From assembly GCA_023653095.1 (NCBI GenBank), contig JAMNXP010000010.1:17805-81804 (forward strand): DNA of 64,000 nt, given 5' to 3'. This DNA comes from Bacteroidia bacterium. Lineage in GTDB: Bacteria > Bacteroidota > Bacteroidia > NS11-12g > UBA955. A program made the translations under genes and the position numbers. Shown in pieces: positions 28,617 through 40,267 of this stretch. The notes under the pieces were generated by a model. The model did no database searches and was not told the DNA's origin. It worked only from the letters and a program-made list of their open reading frames with translations. Every line of letters begins with the position of its first letter. Position 1 is the first letter of the stretch.

Positions 28617-29582
28617 ATGAGTCAAGTTTTCTCTTTGCCCACGGCAGCAATTTTATATGCCGATAGTCGTTTTACACCTTGGAAAGAGAATATAGATTTT
28701 TCTACCATATCTTCTATTTATCATGCCCTTGAAGGTGAATTTGATACAACGGTCATTCATATGACTGAACCTACCCCAGAATTCGGTGAATTTCTTCAAA
28801 CGTTTGACGTGGTTTTTAATTTGTGTTATGGTTTTGGACATTACAGTCAGGCTGAGGTAGCGCAGTTTTTAGATTTATATGATATCAATCATCTAAGTAG
28901 CAGCGGAAACTCTCAGGAGGCGGCCCAAGATAAGCTATTGGTAGAAGATTTGTGTATTGAGCAAGGTATTAAAACTGCTACAACTTTCAGAACTATCAAG
29001 GCACTCAGTGATTACGCGGGGAAGGTCATTGTAAAACCTCGTTTTGGTGGTTGTCATAGGGGAATTTCTATTTTAGATAATGATTCTGAGAACTTTGAAT
29101 TTTTGTCGAATGCTGTATTAGATTCTGAATCGTTGGTTCAGCCATATTTATTAGGGCGCGAATTTTCTGTAGCTGTTATACCAAACTCAAAAGGCAATGG
29201 TTATGAAACACTAAAACCAGCAGAGATTGTTCCTTATCCTCACAGAGCGGTTTATGTTGCGGGAAACTCTTTCGGTTCAACACAGAGAGACATGGAGTAT
29301 ACTCTTGAACCTTCGGTATTGAAAGATTTGGAAATGTCGGCAGTTCAAATTCACCACGTTTTAGGACTGAGCTATGTTTCTAGAGTTGATTTCAGAATTT
29401 GGAATCACATGCCTTTTATTCTAGATGTCAATACCATGCCCAATATGCATCCCCAGAAGAGCATTTTGCCCTTTTTGTTGAAATACTCGGGCATTGAGTT
29501 GAAAGAATTCTTATTGAGACAGGTTCGTGTAAATGTGAAAGTAAACGGCGAATTAACACATTTGCAAACGGCTGAATTCTAA
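28617..29582 (+). CDS. D-alanine-D-alanine ligase-like ATP-grasp protein
   Basis: ATP-grasp pattern VIVKPRFGGCHRGISIL...VQPYLLGREFSVAV...DVNTMPNMHP; ATG 28617 preferred to TTG 28608. Confidence 0.8.
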   Translation: MSQVFSLPTAAILYADSRFTPWKENIDFSTISSIYHALEGEFDTTVIHMTEPTPEFGEFLQTFDVVFNLCYGFGHYSQAEVAQFLDLYDINHLSSSGNSQEAAQDKLLVEDLCIEQGIKTATTFRTIKALSDYAGKVIVKPRFGGCHRGISILDNDSENFEFLSNAVLDSESLVQPYLLGREFSVAVIPNSKGNGYETLKPAEIVPYPHRAVYVAGNSFGSTQRDMEYTLEPSVLKDLEMSAVQIHHVLGLSYVSRVDFRIWNHMPFILDVNTMPNMHPQKSILPFLLKYSGIELKEFLLRQVRVNVKVNGELTHLQTAEF

Positions 29583-29993
29583 GTCTACAAGAATTCTTGC
29601 TTCACCTTGGGATTCGTTGAGGGACTTAAATGCATTTTCCTTGGGTATTCCCAATCGTTTAAAAATCTCATTCACCCAAAAATGTAAAGTTGGTTTATGA
29701 TTGCATTTTAAGGTGAGTTGATTCTTGAATAAACGCCAAGTGCATCCGCCAGGAATGCTGAATTCGCAATAGAGAAGGTTTTCTGTTTCGTGCAACCAAA
29801 GCCAAAGTTGCCATTTATTGTTGATTAATTCTTCTCCATCGGTAATGATCTGGTTGCCTTCTTCATCTAAAAAAATGCCTTGATGAAGTTGAACAGGTGT
29901 ATTGTTTGGGATGCAGTTCAGTATGGTAATTTCTACGCTGCTGATTTGAAACCCGTTCATAGATAATTTCCCGAAAAATGGTATCGTATTCAT
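29553..29993 (-). CDS. Hypothetical protein (146 aa)
   Basis: Plausible composition, fills the gap between neighbours; tail-to-tail overlap of 30 bp with the upstream gene. Confidence 0.6.
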   Translation of the reverse strand: MNTIPFFGKLSMNGFQISSVEITILNCIPNNTPVQLHQGIFLDEEGNQIITDGEELINNKWQLWLWLHETENLLYCEFSIPGGCTWRLFKNQLTLKCNHKPTLHFWVNEIFKRLGIPKENAFKSLNESQGEARILVDLEFSRLQMC

Positions 29994-30141
29994 AATGATA
30001 CGATTTTCGCCCCGAAATATTGCGGTTATGTAAAGTGAAGAAGAACATTGTGTTAGTTCATGGGTTTGTTCTCCACTTGATATTCACATTGAGATTTCTG
30101 CACAGACTTTTATAACTTCGCAGTCCAAAATTTGGATTTGT

Positions 30142-30858
30142 ATGGGAAGGATATTCGAAAAACGCAAACATAAGATGTTCGCTCGCTTTGACCGTATGGC
30201 AAAGCAGTTCACTAAACTAGGTAAGGAAATCGCGATTGCCGTGAAAATGAGCGGTGAAAATCCCGATTATAATCCGCGTTTGCGCTTGGCCATCCAAAAT
30301 GCCAAGAACGTGAATATGCCCAAAGATCGTGTTGATGCGGCTATCAAAAGAGCCATCAGCAAGACCGAAGGTGATTACGAAGAGGTTCGATATGAAGGTT
30401 ATGCTCCCCACGGTGTTGGGGTAGTGGTAGAAACCGCAACTGACAATCCTACCAGAACGGTAGCCAATGTTCGTATGCACTTCAACAAGGGCGGAGGTTC
30501 ACTGGGTAAAACTGGGTCTTTAGATTTTAATTTTACCCGCAAAGGAGTGTTTAAAATTGCAAAGTCTACCCTCGCTGGAAAAGATTTAGACGAGTTTGAG
30601 TTTGAACTGATTGATCATGGCTTGGAAGATTTTGCTTTCGATGAAGAAGATGTATACGTGTACAGCGCTTTTACCGATTTTGGTCAGATGCAAAAAGCCT
30701 TAGAAGACATGAAAATTGAAGTAGTCAATGCCGAACTTCAGTATATTCCTAATTCCTATGTGGATTTAGACGAAGCTCAGGCACAAGAGGTTCTTGATTT
30801 GGTGGAGAGGTTGGAAGGCGATGATGACGTTCAAAACGTTTATCATAACCTAAGATAA
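30142..30858 (+). CDS. yebC: YebC/PmpR family protein
   Basis: MGRIFEKRKHKMFARFDRMAKQFTKLGKEI, GGGSLGKTGSLDFNF, ELQYIPNSYVDL. Confidence 0.95.
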   Translation: MGRIFEKRKHKMFARFDRMAKQFTKLGKEIAIAVKMSGENPDYNPRLRLAIQNAKNVNMPKDRVDAAIKRAISKTEGDYEEVRYEGYAPHGVGVVVETATDNPTRTVANVRMHFNKGGGSLGKTGSLDFNFTRKGVFKIAKSTLAGKDLDEFEFELIDHGLEDFAFDEEDVYVYSAFTDFGQMQKALEDMKIEVVNAELQYIPNSYVDLDEAQAQEVLDLVERLEGDDDVQNVYHNLR

Positions 30859-31995
30859 TCAAAAAGGACAATCAGCGCATTGACGTTTCTTGATTTCAGG
30901 AAACGTAGCTTGCACCCAAATATTTCTTTCGGGTTGAGTGGGGTCGTTGCTTACAATCCAAATTCCAATTCCTTTTTTTCCATTTTTAGTTACCGTATCG
31001 AAAAGAACTTTTACCCTCATGGTTTCTCCGGGAGCCAACGTTGTTTTAGGAACCGTCAATGTGATGCATGGGCAGTCAGGTATCATTTGGTGAATGTTGA
31101 GCGGTGATTTTCCGTCGTTTTTAAAGTCAAAATGTCCGTTTAAATATCCACCTGAAGGCACCTCGCCAAAATTGAGTGCCGTAGGAGTAACCACAAGTTT
31201 AGGGGCCTTTTTTAATTTTTGGGCACTTAAAGTGGGGAAATATTGCTTGCGGTTGTAACTAACATTGATGCCTAAATAAAAGTTCCCGTAACTGTTGGAA
31301 ATCACCGGAATTTCAAATCCCCCGAAACCATAAGAAGGAGCTTTATTACCGTCGATGGTAACGATGACTTTTTGAGATTCACCGGGTTCGAGTGACTGGG
31401 GAAATCCTTCAATGGTAATATAATCAGGAGTGCTCCCAGGACCCAGCGGCTGGATGGTAGCGGTAAAATCACTGTTGTTGGTGAGTCTAAATTCTTTTTT
31501 GAGGATTTGATTGTCGAACAGCGGATCAAAAGTCAGATTGATAAGGTCAGCTTGAAGATTTCCTATGTTGGGAATGGGCGCGCCGATGGTGGTAGGTTGA
31601 GGACGAATAACGTTTCCCTTGATATCAAGATATTGGATGGGATTGACTTTAGAATTGGAGTAAACGGTGATGGTTTTATTGAAAGTTCCGAGGCGGTTGG
31701 TGGTTTCGTAGCGCGCGTCAACAAATCCGCTATCGCCGGGTTTAATGACGTTTTCAGACCATGTGGGTGTGGTACAACCGCAGCTAGTTTCTACATTTAA
31801 AATTTTTACGGGGGTGGTGCCGGTATTTTTAAAAATAAAACGGTGGGTAGCAAATCGCATACTTTCTTCTAGGGTGCCAAAATCATAAATGCGTTCACGA
31901 AAACCAAGGGCACCTGAGGTAGGTTCATCTTGAGCGAGCGCAACATTTGAAATAAAAAGACTGGCAGCGATAAAAATATTTTTGATGAGATTCAT
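30859..31995 (-). CDS. DUF1573 domain-containing exported protein
   Basis: VETSCGCTTPTWSENVIKPGDSGFVDARY repeats; ORF track extends to 32103, but MNLIKNIFIAASLFISNVALAQ at 31995 is a signal-peptide start. Confidence 0.85.
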   Translation of the reverse strand: MNLIKNIFIAASLFISNVALAQDEPTSGALGFRERIYDFGTLEESMRFATHRFIFKNTGTTPVKILNVETSCGCTTPTWSENVIKPGDSGFVDARYETTNRLGTFNKTITVYSNSKVNPIQYLDIKGNVIRPQPTTIGAPIPNIGNLQADLINLTFDPLFDNQILKKEFRLTNNSDFTATIQPLGPGSTPDYITIEGFPQSLEPGESQKVIVTIDGNKAPSYGFGGFEIPVISNSYGNFYLGINVSYNRKQYFPTLSAQKLKKAPKLVVTPTALNFGEVPSGGYLNGHFDFKNDGKSPLNIHQMIPDCPCITLTVPKTTLAPGETMRVKVLFDTVTKNGKKGIGIWIVSNDPTQPERNIWVQATFPEIKKRQCADCPF

Positions 31996-32177
31996 AAATT
32001 GAAAAGAGAGTATAATTATGTGGTCATAGACGTAAAAACGGGGATTTAGGTTGTTTTCGGGGGATATTTTTACGTAAATACAAAGATAATGAAAGGAAAT
32101 CACAAATAGATTTTATGAATGCAGATGGGAGTTTTTGATGGTTTTCAATGAAAATCAATATTTTTTTGGAGCAGGTG

Positions 32178-32208
32178 TTGATAATGACAAAAAATAATCT
32201 TAATTTTG
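32178..32208 (+). promoter_or_regulatory. Promoter of the ribosomal superoperon: TTG-N20-TAATTTTG
   Basis: TTG 32178-32180 and TAATTTTG 32201-32208 match the Bacteroidetes -33/-7 consensus, 21 nt before rpsL ATG. Confidence 0.75.
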
Positions 32209-32229
32209 CCGTCCTTTTTGGGAAAAAAT

Positions 32230-32610
32230 ATGCCTACTATTCAACAGTTAATTAGAAAAGGTCGCCAGGAGATCGTGGTAAAGAGTAAGTCTCCTGCATT
32301 GGATTCTTGTCCACAGAGACGCGGTGTTTGTACCCGTGTATATACCACTACGCCTAAGAAGCCAAACTCAGCGCTTCGTAAGGTTGCGCGTGTGCGTTTG
32401 ACCAACGGTAAAGAGGTGAATGCCTACATCCCTGGAGAGGGCCACAACTTGCAAGAGCACAGTATTGTGTTGGTTCGCGGCGGAAGGGTGAAAGATCTTC
32501 CGGGTGTTCGTTACCACATTGTACGTGGAGCATTAGACACTGCAGGTGTTGAAGGTAGAAATCAGAGAAGAAGTAAATACGGAACCAAAAAGCCAAAAGC
32601 TAAAAAATAA
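32230..32610 (+). CDS. rpsL: 30S ribosomal protein S12
   Basis: [12 protein letters not shown]...[19 protein letters not shown] 32230. Confidence 0.98.
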   Translation: MPTIQQLIRKGRQEIVVKSKSPALDSCPQRRGVCTRVYTTTPKKPNSALRKVARVRLTNGKEVNAYIPGEGHNLQEHSIVLVRGGRVKDLPGVRYHIVRGALDTAGVEGRNQRRSKYGTKKPKAKK

Positions 32611-32624
32611 TCACTAGTTAAGCC

Positions 32625-33095
32625 ATGAGAAAAACGCGCGCTAAAAAACGCATATTGATTCCTGATCCTAAGTTCAACGATCAGTTAGTTACTCGTTTTG
32701 TAAACGGAATGATGTACGATGGTAAAAAGTCAACTGCATTGAAGATTTTCTACGATGCCATTGATATTGTTGAACGTAAGGTGACTGAAGAGCCTGGTAT
32801 TGAGACTTGGAGAAAAGCAATGAACAACGTAATGCCTGCTGTAGAAGTAAAGGCACGTCGTGTGGGTGGAGCTACTTTCCAGATCCCTACTGAGATTCCT
32901 CAGAGAAGACGCGTAGCGGTAGGAATGAAATGGTTGATAAACTACTCTCGCAGAAGAAACGAAAAGTCTATGGCCGAAAAGTTAGCAGCGGAAATCGTTG
33001 CAGCTTCAAAAAGTGAAGGTGCTTCTGTAAAAAAGAAAGAAGATACTCACAAAATGGCTGAAGCAAATAAAGCATTCTCACATTTTAGAGCATAA
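32625..33095 (+). CDS. rpsG: 30S ribosomal protein S7
   Basis: S7 sequence ([16 protein letters not shown]). Confidence 0.97.
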   Translation: MRKTRAKKRILIPDPKFNDQLVTRFVNGMMYDGKKSTALKIFYDAIDIVERKVTEEPGIETWRKAMNNVMPAVEVKARRVGGATFQIPTEIPQRRRVAVGMKWLINYSRRRNEKSMAEKLAAEIVAASKSEGASVKKKEDTHKMAEANKAFSHFRA

Positions 33096-33103
33096 TTGAA
33101 AAC

Positions 33104-35206
33104 ATGTCACGCGATTTAAGATATACGAGAAACATTGGTATTGCCGCTCACATTGACGCTGGTAAAACAACTACCACTGAGCGAATTTTGTTTTATTCTG
33201 GTGTTAACCACAAAATTGGTGAAGTACACGATGGAGCAGCTACTATGGACTGGATGGCGCAGGAGCAGGAGCGTGGTATTACCATCACCTCTGCAGCTAC
33301 TACCGTTTTCTGGAACTACCGTGGTGAAAAATACCATATTAATATCATTGATACTCCAGGTCACGTAGATTTTACCGTTGAGGTAAATCGTTCTTTACGT
33401 GTATTGGATGGTCTCGTTTTCTTGTTTAGTTCAGTTGATGGTGTTGAACCTCAGTCTGAAACAAACTGGCGCTTGGCTGATAACTATAGAGTTCCACGTA
33501 TCGGTTTCGTGAATAAAATGGACCGTTCTGGAGCTGACTTCTTGAACGTAGTGGGCCAAGTTAAAACTATGTTAGGTAGTAACGCAGTTCCCCTTCAGCT
33601 TCCAATTGGTGCTGAAGACAAGTTCCAAGGAGTTGTTGACTTGATCAACTTCCGTGGTATGATTTGGAATGAAAATGATCACGGTATGACATACGAAGTA
33701 ATTGACATCCCTGCTGATATGGTAGAAGAAGCTACCGAGTGGAGAGAAAAATTACTTGAATCTGTTGCTGAGTACGATGAGTCTTTGATGGAGAAATTCT
33801 TCGAAGATCCAACTTCAATCACTGAAAGAGAAATCTTGAACGCATTGCGTGCTGCAGTTATTGATTTGAAATTGGTTCCTATGATGTGTGGTTCTTCTTT
33901 CAAAAACAAAGGAGTTCAAACCATGCTTGATATGGTGATGGAATTGATGCCTTCTCCCATTGATATCGGAGAAATCAAAGGTACTCACCCTGACACCGAA
34001 GCAGAAATTACCCGTAAACCAGACTACAATGAGCCTTTTGCTGCATTGGCATTCAAAATTGCTACTGACCCTTACGTAGGACGTTTGTGCTTCATCCGTG
34101 CATACTCAGGTAAGCTAGATGCTGGTTCATACGTATTAAACATGCGTACAGGCAACAAGGAGCGTATTTCTCGTTTGTTCCAAATGCATGCTAATAAGCA
34201 AAACCCAATTGACTATCTAGGTGCTGGTGATATTGGTGCTGCTGTTGGATTTAAAGATATTAAAACTGGTGATACTTTGTGCGCTGAAAAGAGCCCAATT
34301 ATCCTTGAATCTATGGTATTCCCTGAGCCAGTAATTGGTTTGGCTATTGAGCCAAAAACTCAGGCAGATACTGATAAGTTGGGTATGGCTTTGGCTAAAT
34401 TGGCTGAAGAGGATCCTACTTTCAAAGTTCACACAGATGATGAGACTGGACAAACCGTTATCTCAGGCATGGGTGAATTGCACTTGGACATCATCGTAGA
34501 CCGCCTTCGCCGTGAGTTTAAAGTTGAGTGTAACCAAGGTGCTCCTCAGGTAAATTATAAAGAAGCATTAACCACTAGCACTACTCACCGTGAAACTTAC
34601 AAAAAGCAAACAGGTGGTCGTGGTAAGTTCGCTGATATTCAATTTGAATTAGGTCCTGCCGATGCTGAATGGGCTGGCGAAGGACTTCAATTTGTAAATG
34701 AGGTAGTGGGTGGATCTATTCCTCGTGAATTTATTCCATCTGTTGAAAAAGGATTCAAAGCTGCGATGCACAACGGTGTTTTAGCTGGATACGGTATTGA
34801 TAAGATCAAAGTTCGTTTGTTCGACGGATCTTTCCACCCCGTTGACTCTGATTCATTGTCGTTCGAAATCGCTGCTAAGCAAGGTTTCCGCGATGCTGCT
34901 CGTAAATGTAATCCAGTATTGCTTGAGCCCATCATGAAACTTGAAGTGGTAACTCCAGATGCAAACACCGGTGACGTAATGGGTGACTTGAACCGTCGTC
35001 GTGGTCAAATGGAAGGTATGGATGAAAGAGGAGGAGCACAAGTAGTTAAGGCTAAAGTTCCATTGAGTGAGATGTTTGGATATGTAACTGCATTGAGAAC
35101 AATCACTTCAGGTCGTGCGAATAGCACCATGGAATTCAGCCACTATGCAGAAACTCCAAGAAACATCGCTGAAGAGGTATTGAAGAAAGTTAACGCACGC
35201 GGTTAA
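33104..35206 (+). CDS. fusA: Elongation factor G
   Basis: [43 protein letters not shown]. Confidence 0.99.
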   Translation: MSRDLRYTRNIGIAAHIDAGKTTTTERILFYSGVNHKIGEVHDGAATMDWMAQEQERGITITSAATTVFWNYRGEKYHINIIDTPGHVDFTVEVNRSLRVLDGLVFLFSSVDGVEPQSETNWRLADNYRVPRIGFVNKMDRSGADFLNVVGQVKTMLGSNAVPLQLPIGAEDKFQGVVDLINFRGMIWNENDHGMTYEVIDIPADMVEEATEWREKLLESVAEYDESLMEKFFEDPTSITEREILNALRAAVIDLKLVPMMCGSSFKNKGVQTMLDMVMELMPSPIDIGEIKGTHPDTEAEITRKPDYNEPFAALAFKIATDPYVGRLCFIRAYSGKLDAGSYVLNMRTGNKERISRLFQMHANKQNPIDYLGAGDIGAAVGFKDIKTGDTLCAEKSPIILESMVFPEPVIGLAIEPKTQADTDKLGMALAKLAEEDPTFKVHTDDETGQTVISGMGELHLDIIVDRLRREFKVECNQGAPQVNYKEALTTSTTHRETYKKQTGGRGKFADIQFELGPADAEWAGEGLQFVNEVVGGSIPREFIPSVEKGFKAAMHNGVLAGYGIDKIKVRLFDGSFHPVDSDSLSFEIAAKQGFRDAARKCNPVLLEPIMKLEVVTPDANTGDVMGDLNRRRGQMEGMDERGGAQVVKAKVPLSEMFGYVTALRTITSGRANSTMEFSHYAETPRNIAEEVLKKVNARG

Positions 35207-35233
35207 TTAAATTAAAAGAAAGAAACAACTGAA

Positions 35234-35542
35234 ATGGTTAGTCAAAAGATAAGAATCAAATTAAAGTCTTTCGATCACACTTTGTTGGATAAATCAGCAG
35301 AGAAGATCGTAAAGGCGGTACGCACAACTGGGGTCGTAGTAAGCGGTCCAGTGCCTCTACCAACACGCAAAAAGATTTATACAGTTTTGCGTTCACCACA
35401 CGTAAACAAGAAAGCGCGCGAGCAGTTCCAATACTGCACTTACCAGCGTTTGATTGACATTTTTAATGGTTCAACAAAAACCGTAGACGCATTGATGAAG
35501 ATTGAACTTCCAAGTGGTGTTGAGGTTGAAATTAAATTATAA
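35234..35542 (+). CDS. rpsJ: 30S ribosomal protein S10
   Basis: [26 protein letters not shown]. Confidence 0.98.
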   Translation: MVSQKIRIKLKSFDHTLLDKSAEKIVKAVRTTGVVVSGPVPLPTRKKIYTVLRSPHVNKKAREQFQYCTYQRLIDIFNGSTKTVDALMKIELPSGVEVEIKL

Positions 35543-35547
35543 GAGTC

Positions 35548-36165
35548 ATGAACGGATTGATTGGTAAAAAATTGGGCATGACCAGCATCTTTGATGCTAA
35601 CGGCAAGAGAGTTGCATGTACTGTGATTCAAGCTGGTCCTTGTGTAGTAACTCAAGTTAAAAACGATAGCAATGATGGCTACAACGCAGTACAGATTGCT
35701 TTCGGAGATAAGAAACAACGCAAAGTAAATTCAGCTGAGAAGGGTCACTTTTCAAAAGCGAATACTGATGCTAAGACCGAAGTTGTAGAAATCAGAGATT
35801 GGTCTGGAGACGTACAATTGGGTACAGTGATAGATGCAAGCCTTTTCGAAGAAGGTGAATTTGTAGACATCGTTGGTACATCAAAAGGTAAAGGTTTCCA
35901 AGGGGTTGTTAAACGTCACGGCTTTTCGGGTGTAGGGGAATCTACACACGGTCAGCATAACCGTTTGCGTGCTCCTGGATCAATTGGTGCTTGTTCGTTC
36001 CCGGCACGTGTATTTAAAGGTACTCGTATGGCAGGTAGAACAGGTGGTTCAAGAGTTAAATCTCAGAACTTAGCTATATTGAAAATAGACACTGAGAAAA
36101 ATTTAGTAGTGGTTAAGGGTTCTATCCCTGGTCACAATGGTTCAACCGTATTAATTGAGAAGTAA
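35548..36165 (+). CDS. rplC: 50S ribosomal protein L3
   Basis: [26 protein letters not shown]. Confidence 0.98.
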   Translation: MNGLIGKKLGMTSIFDANGKRVACTVIQAGPCVVTQVKNDSNDGYNAVQIAFGDKKQRKVNSAEKGHFSKANTDAKTEVVEIRDWSGDVQLGTVIDASLFEEGEFVDIVGTSKGKGFQGVVKRHGFSGVGESTHGQHNRLRAPGSIGACSFPARVFKGTRMAGRTGGSRVKSQNLAILKIDTEKNLVVVKGSIPGHNGSTVLIEK

Positions 36166-36168
36166 GTC

Positions 36169-36789
36169 ATGGAACTGAAAGTATTAAATAAACAAGGTGC
36201 AGAAACTGGTCGTACAGTAACATTGTCAAAAGAAATTTTTGCCATTGAGCCTAACGATCACGCCATCTATTTGGACGTAAAACAGTTCTTGGCTAATCAG
36301 CGTCAAGGAACGCATAAGACAAAAGATCGTACAGAGATTTCACGTTCAACCCGTAAGATTTTCCGTCAAAAGGGTACAGGTGGAGCTCGTCACGGTTCTT
36401 TGAAGAGTGGTATTTATGTTGGTGGTGCTCGTATTCACGGTCCACGTCCTAGAGACTACAGCTTTAAGTTGAATAAGAAATTAAAGCAATTGGCTCGTTT
36501 TTCTGCTTTGTCTTACAAAGCCCAAGAACAAGCTATTTTGGTTGTTGAAGATTTCGAAATGGCAACACCAAAAACATCAGAATTCAAATCATTGTTGACT
36601 GCATTGAAAGTAAATGGTAGAAACTTATTTGTTACTCCATCTTTGAATCGCAACGTGTATTTGTCTGGTCGCAATATACCTGGTAATACAGTGATGACTG
36701 CTGGGGATATCAATACATACGAAGTATTGAAGGCGAAGAATTTGATCATCACTGAAAGTGCAATCGCTAAAATTCAAGAGAACAATTAA
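36169..36789 (+). CDS. rplD: 50S ribosomal protein L4
   Basis: [32 protein letters not shown]. Confidence 0.98.
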   Translation: MELKVLNKQGAETGRTVTLSKEIFAIEPNDHAIYLDVKQFLANQRQGTHKTKDRTEISRSTRKIFRQKGTGGARHGSLKSGIYVGGARIHGPRPRDYSFKLNKKLKQLARFSALSYKAQEQAILVVEDFEMATPKTSEFKSLLTALKVNGRNLFVTPSLNRNVYLSGRNIPGNTVMTAGDINTYEVLKAKNLIITESAIAKIQENN

Positions 36790-36791
36790 TC

Positions 36792-37076
36792 ATGATACTG
36801 AAAAAGCCATTGGTGACTGAAAAGTCTAGTTCTTTGATGGATAAGAAGGGTAAGTACGGTTTCGTAGTAGATCACACAGCTACTAAAGACGAAATCAAGA
36901 AAGCCATTGAAGATTTCTATCAAGTAGAAGTAGCTTCAGTGAACACCATGATTCAACGGGGGAAAGCGCGCAGAAATCGCCGCACAGGCCAAATCTCCGG
37001 ATATACTAACAAGTATAAGAAGGCCTTTGTTACATTAAAAGAAGGGTTTAACATTGATTTTTTTGAAAACATCTAA
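36792..37076 (+). CDS. rplW: 50S ribosomal protein L23
   Basis: ILKKPLVTEKSSSLMDKKGKYGFVVD. Confidence 0.97.
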   Translation: MILKKPLVTEKSSSLMDKKGKYGFVVDHTATKDEIKKAIEDFYQVEVASVNTMIQRGKARRNRRTGQISGYTNKYKKAFVTLKEGFNIDFFENI

Positions 37077-37079
37077 GAA

Positions 37080-37916
37080 ATGGCAGTACGTAGATTAAAA
37101 CCCATGACCCCTGGTACTCGTTTTCGCGTAGCAAATACGTTTGAAGAGATTACCGCTAGCAAGCCTGAGAAGTCGTTGTTAGCCCCCATCAAGAAATCGG
37201 GTGGTAGAAATAACCAGGGTAGAACAACCATGAAGTACATTGGTGGTGGACACAAGCGTCGCTACCGTATGATTGATTTTAAAAGAAACAAACCAGGAAT
37301 TGCTGGTGAAGTTTTGACCGTAGAATACGATCCTAATCGTTCAGCGTTTATTTGTTTAGTTCAGTATTCTGACAGCGAAAAGCGTTACATTATTGCTCCT
37401 TCTGGAATCAAAGTTGGACAAAAGATTGAGCAAGGTTCAGGTGTTCCTCCAGAAGTTGGAAATGCACTTCCTTTGATAGAAATGCCTTTGGGATCTTTGA
37501 TTCACAACATAGAAATGGCACCAGGACAAGGCGGAAGAATTTGCCGTAGTGCTGGTTCATATGCTCAGTTGATGGCTAAAGAAGGAAAATATGTAGCTAT
37601 CAAATTGCCTTCAGGTGAAAGTCGTTTAATCTTAGGTTCTTGTATGGCAACTATAGGTTCTGTTTCTAACAGCGAACATAGCCAAGAGGTAAAAGGTAAA
37701 GCAGGTCGTAGCAGATGGTTAGGAAGAAGACCACGTACACGTCCAGCAGCGATGAACCCTGTCGATCACCCCATGGGTGGTGGTGAGGGCCGTAACAAAG
37801 GAGGTCAACCACGTTCTAGAAACCTTATCTATTCACAAGGACAAAAGACACGTGCTCCTAAGAAAGGAACAAGCCGCTTAATTATTGAGCGCCGTAAATC
37901 TAAACGCAACAAATAA
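37080..37916 (+). CDS. rplB: 50S ribosomal protein L2
   Basis: [34 protein letters not shown]. Confidence 0.99.
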   Translation: MAVRRLKPMTPGTRFRVANTFEEITASKPEKSLLAPIKKSGGRNNQGRTTMKYIGGGHKRRYRMIDFKRNKPGIAGEVLTVEYDPNRSAFICLVQYSDSEKRYIIAPSGIKVGQKIEQGSGVPPEVGNALPLIEMPLGSLIHNIEMAPGQGGRICRSAGSYAQLMAKEGKYVAIKLPSGESRLILGSCMATIGSVSNSEHSQEVKGKAGRSRWLGRRPRTRPAAMNPVDHPMGGGEGRNKGGQPRSRNLIYSQGQKTRAPKKGTSRLIIERRKSKRNK

Positions 37917-37934
37917 ACGATAAGATAAGCGAAA

Positions 37935-38192
37935 ATGGCAAGATCGATAAAAAAAGGACCCTTCGTAGATATTAAGCTAATGAAGAAGGTCGAAGTACTG
38001 AACGAAACTAGCAAGAAGTCTGTTGTTAAGACCTGGTCACGTCGTTCAATGATAATTCCTGATTTCGTAGGACATACCTTCGCGGTTCACAACGGAAATA
38101 AATTCATTCCGGTATATGTGACTGAGAACATGGTAGGACACAAGTTAGGTGAGTTTGCACCAACCCGTACATACAAAGGACACGGTAAATAA
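37935..38192 (+). CDS. rpsS: 30S ribosomal protein S19
   Basis: [12 protein letters not shown]...[22 protein letters not shown]. Confidence 0.98.
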   Translation: MARSIKKGPFVDIKLMKKVEVLNETSKKSVVKTWSRRSMIIPDFVGHTFAVHNGNKFIPVYVTENMVGHKLGEFAPTRTYKGHGK

Positions 38193-38200
38193 TAAAAGTA

Positions 38201-38569
38201 ATGGAAGCCAGAGCAATATTAAGAAATTGTCCGTTGTCTCCCCGCAAGATGCGTCTTGTAGCTGACCTAGTAAGAGGTCAGCGAGTGGAGAAAGCATTGA
38301 GCATACTTCAATGGAACCAGAAGCCAACTTATGCGATATTTTTAAGTAAATTGATCAAAAGTGGAATAGCAAACTGGGGTGTAGTGAATAATGATGCACG
38401 CATTGAGGAAAGCGATTTGTATGTAAAATCCATTAACGTAGATGGTGGTTTAGCAATGAAGCGTTTGAGAACAGCTCCGCAAGGAAGAGGTTACAGACAA
38501 AGAAAGAGAAGTAACCACGTAACCGTGATTATTGATAGTAAAATTAACAACACCCAAAGCGAGGAATAA
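38201..38569 (+). CDS. rplV: 50S ribosomal protein L22
   Basis: L22-like NCPLSPRKMRLVADLVRGQRVEKAL; gene order. Confidence 0.96.
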   Translation: MEARAILRNCPLSPRKMRLVADLVRGQRVEKALSILQWNQKPTYAIFLSKLIKSGIANWGVVNNDARIEESDLYVKSINVDGGLAMKRLRTAPQGRGYRQRKRSNHVTVIIDSKINNTQSEE

Positions 38570-38575
38570 TAAAAA

Positions 38576-39325
38576 ATGGGACAGAAAGTAAACCCTATAG
38601 GATTGCGTTTAGGAATTATCAGAGGCTGGGATTCTAGCTGGTACGGTGGTAATGACTACGGAGACAAACTCGTAGAAGACGAGAAAATCCGCAAATACTT
38701 AAAGGCACGTATACCAAAAGGTGGTATTGCCAAGGTAGTAATTGAACGTACATTGAAGAGAATCACTTTGACCATCAATACTGCTCGTCCGGGTATCGTT
38801 ATTGGTAAAGGTGGACAGGAGGTAGACGCTATCCGTGAGGAGATCAAGCGTATTACCGGCAAAGATGTTCAAATTAACATTCATGAGATAAAGCGCCCTG
38901 AATTGGATGCAGCGTTGGTAGGAGAGAACATTGCTCAACAGATTGAGAATCGTTTTTCATACAAGCGTGCTATCAAGAATGCGTTGCAAGGAACTATGAA
39001 AATGGGTGCTGATGGAATCAAGATTCGTATCAGTGGTCGTTTGAATGGAGCTGAGATTGCGCGTTCAGAGATATATAAGGAAGGAAGAACTCCATTACAC
39101 ACTTTGAGATCTAACATCGATTATGCATTGGTAGAAGCTCAAACGGTATATGGTAAAATTGGTATTAAAGTTTGGGTTTGTAAAGGTGAAATTTACGGTA
39201 AAGTAGATTTGTCTCCTGCACAAGACACCGAGCGTAAGTCTAACCCTCGCGGCAACGATCGCGGACACAACCGCGGTGGACGTGGTGGTAACGATCGTCA
39301 AGACCGTCGTCGCAGAAATAACTAA
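38576..39325 (+). CDS. rpsC: 30S ribosomal protein S3 with RG/N-rich C-terminal tail
   Basis: [38 protein letters not shown] motif. Confidence 0.98.
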   Translation: MGQKVNPIGLRLGIIRGWDSSWYGGNDYGDKLVEDEKIRKYLKARIPKGGIAKVVIERTLKRITLTINTARPGIVIGKGGQEVDAIREEIKRITGKDVQINIHEIKRPELDAALVGENIAQQIENRFSYKRAIKNALQGTMKMGADGIKIRISGRLNGAEIARSEIYKEGRTPLHTLRSNIDYALVEAQTVYGKIGIKVWVCKGEIYGKVDLSPAQDTERKSNPRGNDRGHNRGGRGGNDRQDRRRRNN

Positions 39326-39337
39326 TAGTTAAAGATT

Positions 39338-39763
39338 ATGTTAAGTCCAAGAAGAACAAAATATAGAAAACAGCAGAAAGGACGTGTTCGAGGTATTGCC
39401 GGAAGCGGTCACCGTATAGAGTTTGGTAGTTTCGGTTTGAAGAGTATGGAACCCAAATGGATTACTGCTCGTCAAATTGAATCAGCTCGTATTGCGGTTA
39501 CTCGTTATTTGAAGCGTGAGGGACAAGTTTGGATTCGAATTTTCCCAGACAAGCCGATCACTAAAAAGCCAGCTGAGGTTCGTATGGGTAAAGGTAAGGG
39601 TGCTCCAGAATATTGGGTAGCACGTGTGAAACCTGGAACCATCATGTTCGAAGTAGGAGGAGTGCCATTAGACATAGCAAAAGAGGGTATGCGTTTAGCA
39701 GCTCAAAAATTGCCTGTGGCTTGTAAGTTTACTGTTCGTCCTGATTTTAACCCTGAGGATTAA
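39338..39763 (+). CDS. rplP: 50S ribosomal protein L16
   Basis: [16 protein letters not shown]. Confidence 0.98.
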   Translation: MLSPRRTKYRKQQKGRVRGIAGSGHRIEFGSFGLKSMEPKWITARQIESARIAVTRYLKREGQVWIRIFPDKPITKKPAEVRMGKGKGAPEYWVARVKPGTIMFEVGGVPLDIAKEGMRLAAQKLPVACKFTVRPDFNPED

Positions 39764-39765
39764 TT

Positions 39766-40005
39766 ATGAAAAGTACAGAAATAAAGGGAATGCCCAACAA
39801 AGAGTTGGTTGAAAAATACAGAGAGGAACGTAAGCGTTACCAAAAGATGCAGTTCCAGAATGCTGTATCTCCTATGGATCAACCACATAAATTAAAAGAG
39901 AGTCGCAGAGATATTGCACGTTTGTTGACCGAGTTGAATGCTCGTAGAACTGAGGCACAGTATCAAGCTTATCTTAGAAACAACGCAAATTCAATTGAAG
40001 ACTAA
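39766..40005 (+). CDS. rpmC: 50S ribosomal protein L29
   Basis: Gene order and [14 protein letters not shown]. Confidence 0.93.
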   Translation: MKSTEIKGMPNKELVEKYREERKRYQKMQFQNAVSPMDQPHKLKESRRDIARLLTELNARRTEAQYQAYLRNNANSIED

Positions 40006-40265
40006 TGGAAGCAACAAGAAACGCCCGTAAAGAAATAATCGGAACTGTGACTAGTAGCAAAATGGATAAGACCATAATTGTTGCTATTGTACGCAGTGTA
40101 AAACATCCGAAATACGGTAAATATTTTAAGAAAACTAAAAAGTTTGCTGCGCATGATGAACGCAACGAGTGTGGTGAGAACGATATTGTTCGCATCATGG
40201 AAACTCGCCCTATGAGTAAATCAAAACGTTGGAGACTTGTTGAAATAGTAGAAAAAGCCAAATAA
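40005..40265 (+). CDS. rpsQ: 30S ribosomal protein S17
   Basis: [30 protein letters not shown]. Confidence 0.96.
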   Translation: MEATRNARKEIIGTVTSSKMDKTIIVAIVRSVKHPKYGKYFKKTKKFAAHDERNECGENDIVRIMETRPMSKSKRWRLVEIVEKAK

Positions 40266-40267
40266 TT

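Noticed and set aside
31996-32103. N-terminal extension of the DUF1573 ORF
   Set aside because: MNLIKNIFIAASLFISNVALAQ at 31995 is a clear signal peptide; upstream residues are untypical.
35207-35233. Missing tuf gene between fusA and rpsJ
   Set aside because: Unlike the E. coli str operon, Bacteroidetes commonly encode EF-Tu elsewhere, so this is not unusual.
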